A stretch of 64,000 bases of DNA from Paenibacillus aceris (GTDB lineage Bacteria > Bacillota > Bacilli > Paenibacillales > NBRC-103111). Where the stretch lies: positions 124,001-188,000 of the forward strand of contig NZ_JAGGKV010000014.1 of the NCBI RefSeq assembly GCF_017874035.1, read 5' to 3'. Both the position numbers and the translations under genes were made by a program. Positions within the stretch are counted from its first letter, which is position 1. Each line of letters opens with the position of its first letter. The notes below the pieces were generated by a model. It saw only the letters and a list, made by a program, of their open reading frames with translations, was not told the DNA's origin and ran no database searches. This document shows positions 28,662 through 38,017 of the stretch, piece after piece.

Positions 28662-29006
28662 GTGAAATTTTTATATCACCCAGACCGCTCCGATATTCAT
28701 TTGTCCACCGTTTTATATGCGTTAAGTGACCCTATACGTTTGTTAATCGTTTCCGAACTCCGTGATGTGAGCGAACGGGCTTGCGGCGACTTCGAAGTCC
28801 CCGTAGTCAAATCAACGATGTCTCATCACGCTCGCACATTGAGAGAGGCCGGGATCGTAAATATTCGCGTCCAAGGTACTCAGCGGCTCGTATCCCTGAG
28901 AACAGAGGATCTAGAAATACGGTTCCCTGGATTACTTTCATCTATTCTATCTGCTTATGACACTTCCGATGAGAAAAAAAAGCTTCTTAATCCAGAGCAT
29001 GTATAA
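28662..29006 (+). CDS. ArsR-family transcriptional repressor
   Basis: This 114-residue winged helix-turn-helix protein has the family opening LYALSDPIRLLIVSEL and recognition-helix region STMSHHARTLREAGIV. It starts at a GTG preceded by GGGGGT. The classic ELCVCDL metal-site motif is absent; one Cys is seen near the start of the HTH. Metal sensing is therefore not supported, and the inducer is unknown. It is divergent from the MFS pump gene, a usual repressor/pump arrangement. Confidence 0.88.
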   Translation: MKFLYHPDRSDIHLSTVLYALSDPIRLLIVSELRDVSERACGDFEVPVVKSTMSHHARTLREAGIVNIRVQGTQRLVSLRTEDLEIRFPGLLSSILSAYDTSDEKKKLLNPEHV

Positions 29007-29021
29007 GCGTTAGTCAAAAGC

Positions 29022-29057
29022 AAAAATCCGTATTCCTTAAGAGGATACGGATTTTTT
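29022..29057. terminator. Bidirectional terminator
   Basis: A stem AAATCCGTAT/ATACGGATTT with a short CC/GG extension across the loop is flanked by an A-run and a T-run. It lies between the convergent ArsR and lyase genes. Confidence 0.9.
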
Positions 29058-29062
29058 ATCGT

Positions 29063-31051
29063 TTATGGTTCCCCGATTACTCCCTCCGTGAAGCAATCAA
29101 GCTTGAAGGGGACAGCCAGCCATTCATCTCCTTTGGCACAAACCCGAAACACGGAAACGATTGACGTCTCCCTCACCTTACGCAATCTGCGGATGAGCGC
29201 GCTTCTGCGTTTGACATGTGCCATACCCGGAGATTCAGCCAAATACCACTCCTCCTCTGCCAAGTTTCCGGAAAAAGCGCCGATACCATACATCTGAAGC
29301 CGCTCATGTTCAGCATCCGTCTCATTCCACTTCCACTCTAGCATCCGATCATTATCGGGCAACCCGGTTAGTCTTCGGATATCCATCAAATAAGAATATC
29401 CGTCAGACTCAGATAATTGGTCGGAAGAAACAGGTTCATACCCGAAGGTGGATGGAAGGATTGGAACCCCCGGTGTATGAAATACCCAATCAATATCTTC
29501 CTCGCGGTCGCAAATAACCTTGCATTCATCGATTAACAAACCGTTCGTAAGCCTAATGATCCTCTCCATGCGGACACCCTCGTACGCGTCCCCCACCTCA
29601 GCGCAGATTCGGACAGAGCCGTCTTGTTCATTCGTCTTTACCTTCCGCAGAACTCCGGTAGAAGGGCTCTGAGAACGGCCGCTGACCACGATGGTATTGT
29701 GAGCAATCGTTTGCCGGAACCACGCGTCGTGCAGCGGATGGCTGTAGCCCAGCATACCGGCGTCCGTAAGCCAGCAACGGCCCCCCGCATAATAGATCAA
29801 ATTCAATTTATCCAAGTGACCATGCCAGCCGCCGTGCTCTCCATAATCGACTAGCGCTGCTTGCGCCGAAGGCCCTGTTCCAATTGTTGCATAAAGCATG
29901 CCCGGCTTAGTCAAGTCGATCACGCGGATATCCTTATAGTCAGCCTTATCGGTATGCTCCTCCGTTTCCGGCTGTATGTCTTTGCCGTACAACAAACTAT
30001 GCAGAGAATTCCTCTCCGATTGCTGAAGGATGCCGTCTCCCAATCCGTATTCTGCATAAGCGAATTCATATAGGTCCGCATACTGCCTCAAGTCGGTTTC
30101 CATAGAATCGTGAACGGCTGGAAACGTGTAGTCTGGCAAATGAGCTTCAAGCGGGATGCGGAACATGATCTGAAATTTCCGGTCATCGTTTAGCGGTACA
30201 TCGAATGCTGCGGCAGAGTGAACGATCGTGATCAGGGCGCTTAACGTAAAAAAATGATAACCCCACGATCCTTCAAACCAAAAGCCTTCTTTTCCTACAC
30301 TTTGCTCCATTTGAAAATGAAACCCATTGCGAGGATCGTTCAAGGCCCGCTCGAACAATTCCTTGTCACCCAGCGCTTCGGCGATAACCGCCGCTGCTGC
30401 ATTGTGATAGCTTTGCCAGTTTGACTCTCCGCGCGGATTTCGGTCTATCACGGCGATCACCGGCCGAAACAGATTCAACTCAATGCTCTGCATCTCCATT
30501 TCCGTCCACATTTGGCAGGACTTAATTATCGTGAAAGCTTGGGCAAGCGGAATGATCCACATCGCCTCGCTAAGCGTCTGATTTTGTACCCTCGCCCCGT
30601 ATCTTCCAGCCTCGTTACCGCTTTTACCAAAAATATCATGCAAATCAAAGGAAGCATAATGCTCTGCATAAAATAAAATGACCTGCTTCGCCCACTCTGC
30701 ATATTTAGCTTCTTCGGTTGCGGCGTACGACAAAGCAGCTGTTAGCGTAAGTTTACTGAATTCTGAATGTTCCTCAGCTATAACGACCTCGTCGTACGGA
30801 GAACCGCTCATCTCTTGCTGACAGAGCGGGCACCGATGGAGAACCCGCGTGACCGTCTGAAGACGAGTTCCGTCAGCTGGGCATACATAGGCATGGCTCC
30901 AACCTCCACCAGTGAGTGGAATTACCGGCGGAGATGCGATGATAGATGCCATCCGATCCATCAAATGAGCGAGTGCCTTCCGAGCTGTTGTTTCCGCTCG
31001 AAGGCGCGATCGAAATTGTTCAAGCCATGCTGCTGAATGTAACGAGTACAT
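29063..31051 (-). CDS. Heparinase II/III-family polysaccharide lyase (cytosolic)
   Basis: This 662-residue enzyme has an alpha/alpha toroid (about 60-350) followed by a heparinase II/III beta-sandwich (about 375-600). Active-site-region motifs are ARVQNQTLSEAMWI in the toroid, and GGWHGHLDKLNLIYY with RQTIAHNTIVVSG in the C-terminal domain. His53, Cys57, Cys74 and Cys77 form a zinc-ribbon-like group near the N-terminus. The ATG at 31049-31051 sits 9 bases from GGAGG. There is no signal peptide, so it should cut imported uronate-containing oligosaccharides by beta-elimination. It is the last gene of operon C, and GH88 upstream would process its unsaturated products. The substrate is unknown. 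Confidence 0.87.
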   Translation of the reverse strand: MYSLHSAAWLEQFRSRLRAETTARKALAHLMDRMASIIASPPVIPLTGGGWSHAYVCPADGTRLQTVTRVLHRCPLCQQEMSGSPYDEVVIAEEHSEFSKLTLTAALSYAATEEAKYAEWAKQVILFYAEHYASFDLHDIFGKSGNEAGRYGARVQNQTLSEAMWIIPLAQAFTIIKSCQMWTEMEMQSIELNLFRPVIAVIDRNPRGESNWQSYHNAAAAVIAEALGDKELFERALNDPRNGFHFQMEQSVGKEGFWFEGSWGYHFFTLSALITIVHSAAAFDVPLNDDRKFQIMFRIPLEAHLPDYTFPAVHDSMETDLRQYADLYEFAYAEYGLGDGILQQSERNSLHSLLYGKDIQPETEEHTDKADYKDIRVIDLTKPGMLYATIGTGPSAQAALVDYGEHGGWHGHLDKLNLIYYAGGRCWLTDAGMLGYSHPLHDAWFRQTIAHNTIVVSGRSQSPSTGVLRKVKTNEQDGSVRICAEVGDAYEGVRMERIIRLTNGLLIDECKVICDREEDIDWVFHTPGVPILPSTFGYEPVSSDQLSESDGYSYLMDIRRLTGLPDNDRMLEWKWNETDAEHERLQMYGIGAFSGNLAEEEWYLAESPGMAHVKRRSALIRRLRKVRETSIVSVFRVCAKGDEWLAVPFKLDCFTEGVIGEP

Positions 31052-31067
31052 GCACAAGAACCTCCAT

Positions 31068-31904
31068 TTAACGGTTTTCCGTTCTAATAGGACTATGCAA
31101 CTGATGATTGGACTGTTTAAATTCTTTCGGACTCATGCCAACCATTCTTTTAAATATTTTATTGAAATGACGATAATTCTCCATCCCAACCTGCTCGGCA
31201 ACTTGAAATGTTCGGAGATCGGTTGTAAGCAGCAGCCGCTTGGCGGCTTGAACTCTCATCGTCATCATATATTGGGTGTAGGTTTGCCCTGTCGTTTTTT
31301 TGAATAACGAACTGAGATAAGGGATGCTGTATCCTACTTTCGCAGCCATGTCCTCCAAGCTTATGGATACGGTCAAATCAGCCCTTAACTGTTCAATTAC
31401 GCTCATCATGATCGAATTGACAGGACTCGCTAGGTCAGTGCCCTCTTCCGATAGTCCAGCGTCGTTCTTTCGTTCGATGGTTTCAATTTTTTGCCGGTCG
31501 TCTTCCCGTTTGCAAATCCGCGGAATAAAGTTTTTTAGTGTGTCGGTGAGCAGACTTTCCTGGACAAGACAATCTTCCTTAATCAAGTAGGACGACGCGC
31601 CTAATTCAATTGCCTTTTGAGCAAAATGGAAATCTTTATGGCAAGATAAAATTATCGTCTCTGGCATATCCTGCTCCAATTGCTTCAACGCTTGGAGCAT
31701 CTCAATCCCGCTCATCACAGGCATGGTAATATCGGTAATAAGAAAATGAGGCTGAAATTCTTTGAACAGTTCAAGCCCCCGTTTTCCGTTGACAGCCTCC
31801 CCCACGAGCTCAAAGATTTCCTTCTCTTGGGCAATCATTTGTTTAAATACTTCGCGGGCCGGTTTTTCATCTTCGACGATCAACACTTTATATAGAGCCG
31901 TCAC
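31068..31904 (-). CDS. Short response regulator with AraC-type domain (locus C)
   Basis: This 278-residue regulator has a receiver domain (about 5-125, phospho-acceptor Asp58 in FLITDITMPVMSG) joined by a short linker to an AraC double HTH (about 165-265). It is roughly half the length of the locus B and D regulators because the long central region is missing. The GTG at 31902-31904 is chosen because GGAGGA lies 7 bases upstream; the frame stays open for 46 codons upstream but that part lies inside the kinase gene. It overlaps the kinase gene by 17 bases. It probably activates operon C. Confidence 0.9.
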   Translation of the reverse strand: MTALYKVLIVEDEKPAREVFKQMIAQEKEIFELVGEAVNGKRGLELFKEFQPHFLITDITMPVMSGIEMLQALKQLEQDMPETIILSCHKDFHFAQKAIELGASSYLIKEDCLVQESLLTDTLKNFIPRICKREDDRQKIETIERKNDAGLSEEGTDLASPVNSIMMSVIEQLRADLTVSISLEDMAAKVGYSIPYLSSLFKKTTGQTYTQYMMTMRVQAAKRLLLTTDLRTFQVAEQVGMENYRHFNKIFKRMVGMSPKEFKQSNHQLHSPIRTENR

Positions 31905-33696
31905 TCGAATGTTCCTCCTTAGCGAATTCCAATCGATGCCTTGGAATAAGGATGGACACGATCGTCCCTTCTCCTTGACCATAACTTTCAATTCGAAATT
32001 CCGATTGCTCTCCGAATAGCAGTCTGACACGTTCTGATACATTCTTGATTCCTATGCTTTTCCCACGGTTTTCGCTCTGAATATACTGTCTTAATTGCTC
32101 TAGACGCTCAGGTTCCAAACCTAGGCCATCATCTTCAATTTGGATCATGACGGTGTCTTCCGTGAGTGAAACCGTTCGAACGATAATGGTCCCTTGATCC
32201 GTTTCTTTGCCAAAAATACCATGAAACAACGAATTTTCTATCAGAGGCTGCAATAAGAGCTTCGGAATCAGCATGCCACGCAATTGTTCGTCAATTTCCG
32301 TTCTCAAAATGATCTGGCAATCATATCTCAATTGCAGCATGGCGATATAGTCGGTTATATAATTCAGTTCGCCGGAAAGCGGGACAAGCTGTTCGTAGCT
32401 TTCCATCGAGTAACGCAGCATGGAAATAAGTCTGTGCAGCATGCTTCTGATTTTGTTGTAATCCTTCAACATGGCGAACATGCTGATTGTATTTAATGTG
32501 TTATATAAGAAATGAGGATTGATTTGTGCCTGCAGCGCCGTTATTTCACTGCGCCGTTTCAACTCTTCCGATTGTTGTAAATTTTCCATCAGAGAGTTTA
32601 GCCGGAAAGCCATATTATTCAGCATCATACCCAGCTCGCCAATCTCATTTTTCGGATAATCCGAATAGGAGTTGGAAAAGTTGCCTTCCTGAATCGACCT
32701 CATCTGCCGTTTGAGCCGCTGAAGCGGCCGATACAAATTGTAACCGATCACAAGTGAACCAATCAGGCCAAAAAGCATCAGCATCGTTAACAAAATCAAT
32801 GCCGTTCTCGTAATAAAACGCGTGCTCTCCGACAATTGATCGACCGGTATTTCAGAAATGACAATCCACTTATGAAAATTTCCGGACTGTTTAATGGAGA
32901 AGAGCGAATGATCGACTACGAACTGCTCACTGCGTTTACTCTCGTTCCAGCCCTCTATTGCCTGTTCGATCCGTTTGGAAATTTCCGTTGAAGATGCGGA
33001 GCTGGTCGTGGCGATGACTTTGTTCTCGCTCGTTACGATATATACGGCGCCGTCCGGGCCCAGATTAATGTTATGAATCGCCTTTTGCAAAGCTTGCTTC
33101 GGCAGTGTAATGATAAGCATTCCTCTATAGCCTGTCCCATTGGAAAATGTGAGTTTCCGCATAAAGAAGCTATTATCGGACAGAAATGGATCTCCGCTGC
33201 TAGCATTATCGATCAATTGAAAAGCTTTGTTAGATCCTTCAGCAGAACGGATAAGCTTCTCATATCGCGATTGCTCTAAGGGAACAATCGAATCCATGGT
33301 TGAAATCACTTCACCGGAATCGACGGAAAATATACTGATATCCGTTATGTCCCCGATCGTCGTTTTCCCCGTATCCAACGTTCTCAGCAGTTCCTGCATC
33401 TGAATAACATAGTCGAAGTAGCTATCCTTTGCATTCAACGAATTCGTGATGACCGGCGAAAGTCCGTATTGGTTGCTCAATTGTTGAATACGAACCATCG
33501 TATTGTCAATTTGCTCATTCAACTGGTTAACGACTTGAAAATTCAACGCGTTCACTTTCGCCATCACCGTTTGGTTTGAAACATGTACCGTTACAAATGC
33601 GAAAATAGATAAAGGAATGGCGGAAACCAGAAAAAGAAAGAAAATAACTTTGACAAAAAAACTTCTTCTTATAAAACGCAGAAATGATACTCTCAT
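31888..33696 (-). CDS. Sensor histidine kinase, YesM-like (locus C)
   Basis: This kinase of about 602 residues has membrane segments at about 12-34 and 280-303 flanking an extracellular Cache-type domain, then HAMP, His_kinase (phospho-acceptor His395 in INPHFLYNTLNTI) and HATPase_c (LIENSLFHG, EDDGLGLEP). The ATG at 33694-33696 starts a basic N-terminus and has AAAGG upstream, though the spacing is long. An in-frame ATG 18 codons upstream has no ribosome binding site. It sits inside operon C between the oxidoreductase and its regulator. Confidence 0.9.
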   Translation of the reverse strand: MRVSFLRFIRRSFFVKVIFFLFLVSAIPLSIFAFVTVHVSNQTVMAKVNALNFQVVNQLNEQIDNTMVRIQQLSNQYGLSPVITNSLNAKDSYFDYVIQMQELLRTLDTGKTTIGDITDISIFSVDSGEVISTMDSIVPLEQSRYEKLIRSAEGSNKAFQLIDNASSGDPFLSDNSFFMRKLTFSNGTGYRGMLIITLPKQALQKAIHNINLGPDGAVYIVTSENKVIATTSSASSTEISKRIEQAIEGWNESKRSEQFVVDHSLFSIKQSGNFHKWIVISEIPVDQLSESTRFITRTALILLTMLMLFGLIGSLVIGYNLYRPLQRLKRQMRSIQEGNFSNSYSDYPKNEIGELGMMLNNMAFRLNSLMENLQQSEELKRRSEITALQAQINPHFLYNTLNTISMFAMLKDYNKIRSMLHRLISMLRYSMESYEQLVPLSGELNYITDYIAMLQLRYDCQIILRTEIDEQLRGMLIPKLLLQPLIENSLFHGIFGKETDQGTIIVRTVSLTEDTVMIQIEDDGLGLEPERLEQLRQYIQSENRGKSIGIKNVSERVRLLFGEQSEFRIESYGQGEGTIVSILIPRHRLEFAKEEHSSDGSI

Positions 33697-33807
33697 AGGA
33701 TAATCGCGGCCTTTCCCTATCTTAGGAGAGACGAAGAAAATACCTCTCATGGTGTCTATTTTAGCACATGGCGCATAAGGCCATCATGATCACTCTGCTA
33801 GTTCACT

Positions 33808-35058
33808 TTATTTCAGCGAATTGGCAAATTCAGCCAGTTCGATCGATTTCCCCTGATTCAAGCGGGACTGCTCAGCTGCAAATGCCATGAGATGACTCCG
33901 AACGGAGGCAGCAGCGGATGTTAAGCTTTCTTCCCCGTTGTAATCGCGAACTTCTTTTAAGAAGCTGCGGACGATCCCGCTGTCACCGCCGCCGTGCCCG
34001 CTCGTTTGCACAGGAAGCTTAATCTCTGTCTTCTCATGATTCACAAAATCCATCAGGACAATCCTGTCATCCTCACCGCGAATTTCACCGCGGGTACCCA
34101 TAATTTGAATCCGGCGCTCCTGATCACGGGTAAAGCCGCTCATACTGAACATGGCGGTAGCACCGCTCGCAAATTCCATATTTACGACTTGATGATCAAC
34201 AACATTATTATCGCATTTATAGACACACCGGCCGTATCCAGTCTCCTTCAAGCCTTGAACGATGCTCTCACGGGATAAGTCGGTCGTGAAATGTCTTGCC
34301 CAAGCTTTACTTTCACCCAGATAAAAGCGAGGTGCTGAATAAGGACATGTTGCCTCGACGGCGCAGCCGTCAATACAATATTCGGTGGAGCCTTGCGGCG
34401 CATTGCCCGAATGAAAATGCATCAGCGAGCCGTACGAACTAATTCGTACGCACGGTTCATCCATTAACCAAGAAAGCACATCCATATCATGGCATGATTT
34501 GGCCAAGATCATCGGACTCGATGTCTCCGAATTATTCCAGTTGCCGCGAACAAAACTATGCGCCATATGCCAATAGCCGACATTCTCATTGAGCTGAATC
34601 GATGCCACTTGTCCGATGCGCCCTTCGGTAATAAGCCGTTTGATGGCCGACCAGAAAGGCGTGTATCGAAGAACGTGACAGATGGTAAGCAGTCGGTTAT
34701 TTTCCTTAGCAGCTTGTTCCATATCGATACATTCTTTTGGATCCGGTGACATCGGCTTTTCCAGCAATACATGGTACTTTTTGCGCAAAGCCTCCATTGT
34801 CGGATAATAATGCATCCGGTCCTGCGTGCAAATCAAAGCGATATCAGCCAGCTGCGGCTGTTCAAGCAGCTGCTCCCACGATGCAAAACACCGCTCTGGC
34901 GGGATGCCGTGCTCGTTCGCAAATTGTGCCAAGCGATTCGGATCCGACTCCGCAACCGCGACAAATGTTAACTCATGCGGATAATCCAGGGCGTAAGGCG
35001 CATAACTGCGAGAGCCCCTGGCTCCTGCTCCGATTAAAATGGCTGTAAGCTGTTTCAT
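33808..35058 (-). CDS. Gfo/Idh/MocA-family NAD(P)-dependent oxidoreductase with Cys cluster (locus C)
   Basis: This 416-residue dehydrogenase has a Rossmann nucleotide-binding motif, ILIGAGARGSRSYA, at the N-terminus and the EKPMSPDPKEC motif with the conserved Glu-Lys-Pro. A C-terminal alpha/beta substrate domain follows. Five cysteines (228, 232, 238, 278, 282) cluster in the substrate domain, around CPYSAPRFYLG and CVYKC. The ATG at 35056-35058 follows AAGGAGG; the upstream frame is rejected. It probably oxidises or epimerises a sugar or uronate released by GH88 and the lyase in the same operon. Confidence 0.88.
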   Translation of the reverse strand: MKQLTAILIGAGARGSRSYAPYALDYPHELTFVAVAESDPNRLAQFANEHGIPPERCFASWEQLLEQPQLADIALICTQDRMHYYPTMEALRKKYHVLLEKPMSPDPKECIDMEQAAKENNRLLTICHVLRYTPFWSAIKRLITEGRIGQVASIQLNENVGYWHMAHSFVRGNWNNSETSSPMILAKSCHDMDVLSWLMDEPCVRISSYGSLMHFHSGNAPQGSTEYCIDGCAVEATCPYSAPRFYLGESKAWARHFTTDLSRESIVQGLKETGYGRCVYKCDNNVVDHQVVNMEFASGATAMFSMSGFTRDQERRIQIMGTRGEIRGEDDRIVLMDFVNHEKTEIKLPVQTSGHGGGDSGIVRSFLKEVRDYNGEESLTSAAASVRSHLMAFAAEQSRLNQGKSIELAEFANSLK

Positions 35059-35105
35059 GCCAAATCCTCCTTGATCCATGTCGAAAGTCGTAATCACTAT
35101 TTGGT

Positions 35106-36293
35106 TTACCAATAAAGCTGCCAATCTCTAGTTGCCCGAACCAGCGCTTCAAAATAAAAATAATCGCCCCACAGACAGCATTCGTCCACCCCTGTATTTC
35201 CAGGTTTACTGTATACGCCATGCAGCAGCAGTCCATTGGATTGCGGCGTGCTCGCGGTTGAATAATTATCCATCAAAGACATTAGGATGGAGCTTACAGC
35301 ATTTTCATAAATAGCCTTATGAGGATCCGAAGCAGACAACTGTTTGTTAAGCTCCATCATGCCGCACACCGCAATAGCGGCAGCTGAACTATCGCGCACT
35401 TCGGAACCGGTCGTAAAAATCAAATCCCAATAGCAAACGTAATCGTCCGGCAGCCGGTTTATGAAATAATTTGTAACTTTTTTAGTTAAATCGATAAGTT
35501 CATGATCCTTCGTGTAGATAAAGTTCAGCGCGAACCCATAGATGGCCCAGGCTTGGCCGCGCGACCAGCAGGATTCATCCGAAAACCCTTGAGCGGTTTT
35601 GCCATAAAGAGGAGCCCCGGAATCAACATCCATGTAATATGTATGAAAACTGGACGCATCCTCCCGAATTAAATATGCTGCCGCTTGCTTGACATGCGTG
35701 GCTGCTGCAGCAAAGTAGGACTGATCTTGCGTGATTTCCGCCGCCCAATACAATAACGGAAGATTCAGCAAGCAGTCGATAATCATTCGTCCCCTCTGTT
35801 TCGGATTGCTCAAACTTCCCCACGCTTGGATAATTCCTGCCTGATCCAAATAGCGGGTCATGAGCAACTCAGCAGCGCGAAGTGCCGTTTGCTTCGCCTC
35901 TTCGTTACCGGTCAGTTTGTGGGCAGCCACGCAGGAAAGGGAATATAAAAAGCCTAAATCATGCGTTTCGGTGCCGATTTGTTCGTCTGCACGCTTTTTG
36001 AAACTGTTCAATTGAACTTCGGCGGCAAGACGGTACTTCTCGTCGCCTGAAACTTCATAAGCGAGCCACAGCATGCCTGTCCAGAATCCCGGTGTCCATT
36101 CGTAGTTATCAGCCGCGGAATATACGAGATTATTGCTCACGATATCCGGAAATTTGTCTGTGAACGTTTCCAAATTGCGATCGATCTGTTTCAATACATG
36201 AGCAATGGCCGCATCGCACTGTTCCTTGGTCAATTTAGAGGGATTCATGAACTGATCTGCATTCTGTATGCCTTCATCCTTCACATGCTTCAT
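35106..36293 (-). CDS. Unsaturated glucuronyl hydrolase, GH88 family
   Basis: This 395-residue cytosolic alpha/alpha-barrel enzyme hydrates and releases the delta-4,5-unsaturated uronate left at the non-reducing end by polysaccharide lyases. The family's two key aspartates are seen as Asp112 (THDLGFLY) and Asp173 (RMIIDCLLNLPLLYWA). The conserved WSRGQAWAIYGFAL stretch and the C-terminal CCLWGDYFYFEAL are present. The ATG at 36291-36293 has GAAGGAG at 9-base spacing. It lies in operon C with a heparinase-type lyase and importer, a coherent uronate pathway. Confidence 0.92.
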   Translation of the reverse strand: MKHVKDEGIQNADQFMNPSKLTKEQCDAAIAHVLKQIDRNLETFTDKFPDIVSNNLVYSAADNYEWTPGFWTGMLWLAYEVSGDEKYRLAAEVQLNSFKKRADEQIGTETHDLGFLYSLSCVAAHKLTGNEEAKQTALRAAELLMTRYLDQAGIIQAWGSLSNPKQRGRMIIDCLLNLPLLYWAAEITQDQSYFAAAATHVKQAAAYLIREDASSFHTYYMDVDSGAPLYGKTAQGFSDESCWSRGQAWAIYGFALNFIYTKDHELIDLTKKVTNYFINRLPDDYVCYWDLIFTTGSEVRDSSAAAIAVCGMMELNKQLSASDPHKAIYENAVSSILMSLMDNYSTASTPQSNGLLLHGVYSKPGNTGVDECCLWGDYFYFEALVRATRDWQLYW

Positions 36294-36333
36294 ATCCAAG
36301 CACTCCTTCGTTTTACAAACCTAATTAAAATAT

Positions 36334-36369
36334 ATGGAGAATTACCCTGCTCACAGGGCAATTCTCCAT
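36334..36369 (-). promoter_or_regulatory. Hairpin between binding-protein and GH88 genes (attenuator/stabiliser)
   Basis: A 16-bp stem with one mismatch (36334-36349 with 36354-36369) has a 4-base loop. It is followed on the minus strand by ATATATTTTAATT, a poor U-tract. It probably causes partial termination or protects the abundant binding-protein message. Confidence 0.65.
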
Positions 36370-36382
36370 TCGGCAAGCAAAC

Positions 36383-37915
36383 TCATTTCTTTATTGCGTT
36401 ATATTGCTCCATATATTCTTTGCCTGCAGCTTCACCATAGTTCTTCACCCAGTTGTTAATTTCTGTTTTCACATCATCGATAGTGCCTTCGCCAATGACA
36501 TATTTCAGTGCAACAGTGCTGACTTTTTTCAGATGATCCGTGTTTTTCGTAAGCGTAGGGGAAGTCATTCCGCCGAACGGATTCGTTATCCCGATCTTCT
36601 CGAAGCTGTCCGTATATTCTTTCATCTGCTTCCGTACAGGGTCAGACGCGTCAGACGCTACGTAGTAATAAGGATCGTAACGATTGTCAAGCACCCAAGT
36701 AGCCGGAGTCTCGGACTGGAACAGCTTAACCTGATCGGCTGAACGCTCCACCTTGCCGTCTTTATAGCTGGTGGAATGCTGTCCGATAATACCCGCTTTG
36801 CTGAACGCATAGTTTTCCTCACTAGCACTAAAATCAAGGAAATCAACGAGCTTCTGAACTTTGTCCTTCGGCGTGCTGGATGGAATAACCCATAATCCCC
36901 AGAGCCCGGCAGCTTTTCCGATACCGCCTTTGCCATCTGGACCTTTCAAGAGCGGCACCATGTCCACTTCCGCTTTGGCGTCCACCTTCTTAATTTTATC
37001 AAGCGGAGAGTTCGGAGCATCGCTTAATTCACCGACATGATTGGCTTTTACCCCGGCAATGCCTTGCGTCCATTTTTCAACGGCTTGCTGAGACTTTAAC
37101 ACGGTTGCATTCTTCTCTATTAACCCGCTAGCCCAAGCACTCTTTAACCATTCTAAATATTTGATGTAGCCCTCTGATTGAATGGCAAATTTCGGTACTC
37201 CGTTATCGATCGTCCAAGCATTCGGCATCCCGAAGGCGTATTGAACGGACGCCAGCCAATCGAAGACGACATAGGTGTTGGTCGCATAAGTAAGGAGAGG
37301 GATTGTTTTTCCTCCGCCGGCAGGATCTTTCTCTTTGAAGGTTTTTAACACTTGGGTGAATTCTTCCACCGTTTCAGGCTTTTTCAAGCTATATTTATCC
37401 AGCCAGTCTTTGCGGTAAAGGAAAGCTCCTTGCGCGCTGTACAACTGCCTTGGTCTCGGAATCCCGTAAACCTTGTTATCTATTTTCGTTTGAGACCAAG
37501 TAATCTCCGGAATCAGGTTCAAGTTATTCTTATCTTTCATATAAGGCGTAAGGTCATAAAATGCCCCTTGCTTCACATAGTTCGTGAATACGGCGTCTTT
37601 GCCGTTATCGAAAAGAATCAGATCATATTGCGCCGAATCAGCCATCGCGATGCTTATTTTATCCTTGTAGATGTCTTCCGGGACAAGCTCCAAATCCAGT
37701 TGAACGTTGCCGCGCTTCTCGATATCTTCCTTCGCCTTGTTCCCCTTCAGCACCGGGGGTTCTCCGTTATAGATGAGCATCGCTTTAATTTTAAGTGGTT
37801 CTTTGTTTGCGCTGGCAGCCGGCCCTTGTTTTTCTTCGCCTTTACCGCAAGCAACCAGAAGGCTCATTGTCATGACAACAGCAAGTGAAACGTACAACGT
37901 TTTTTTCATTTTCAT
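36383..37915 (-). CDS. Oligosaccharide-binding lipoprotein, LplA-like (locus C)
   Basis: This 510-residue extracellular solute-binding protein has a signal peptide ending in lipobox LLVAC (Cys23). It is larger than the locus A and B proteins and resembles the LplA/YtcQ group that pairs with LplB/LplC permeases. Visible patterns are YGIPRPRQLYSAQGAFLYRKDWLD cut into its parts GIPRPRQLY and FLYRKDWLD. It lies downstream of the two permeases. It presumably binds a uronate-containing oligosaccharide. Confidence 0.9.
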   Translation of the reverse strand: MKMKKTLYVSLAVVMTMSLLVACGKGEEKQGPAASANKEPLKIKAMLIYNGEPPVLKGNKAKEDIEKRGNVQLDLELVPEDIYKDKISIAMADSAQYDLILFDNGKDAVFTNYVKQGAFYDLTPYMKDKNNLNLIPEITWSQTKIDNKVYGIPRPRQLYSAQGAFLYRKDWLDKYSLKKPETVEEFTQVLKTFKEKDPAGGGKTIPLLTYATNTYVVFDWLASVQYAFGMPNAWTIDNGVPKFAIQSEGYIKYLEWLKSAWASGLIEKNATVLKSQQAVEKWTQGIAGVKANHVGELSDAPNSPLDKIKKVDAKAEVDMVPLLKGPDGKGGIGKAAGLWGLWVIPSSTPKDKVQKLVDFLDFSASEENYAFSKAGIIGQHSTSYKDGKVERSADQVKLFQSETPATWVLDNRYDPYYYVASDASDPVRKQMKEYTDSFEKIGITNPFGGMTSPTLTKNTDHLKKVSTVALKYVIGEGTIDDVKTEINNWVKNYGEAAGKEYMEQYNAIKK

Positions 37916-38017
37916 ACCTTACCACCCTCTCCAAAGTTCAACGATAACAACCTACATGTAAGCTTTCCCCTTGATGATCCGAACCTTGCTTCTTCACCTC
38001 CTATGTGAAGTTCACCC

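Noticed and set aside
33771-33792. Terminator after the locus C oxidoreductase-kinase junction
   Set aside because: Only a 5-bp ATGGC/GCCAT stem without a T-tract; too weak to call.
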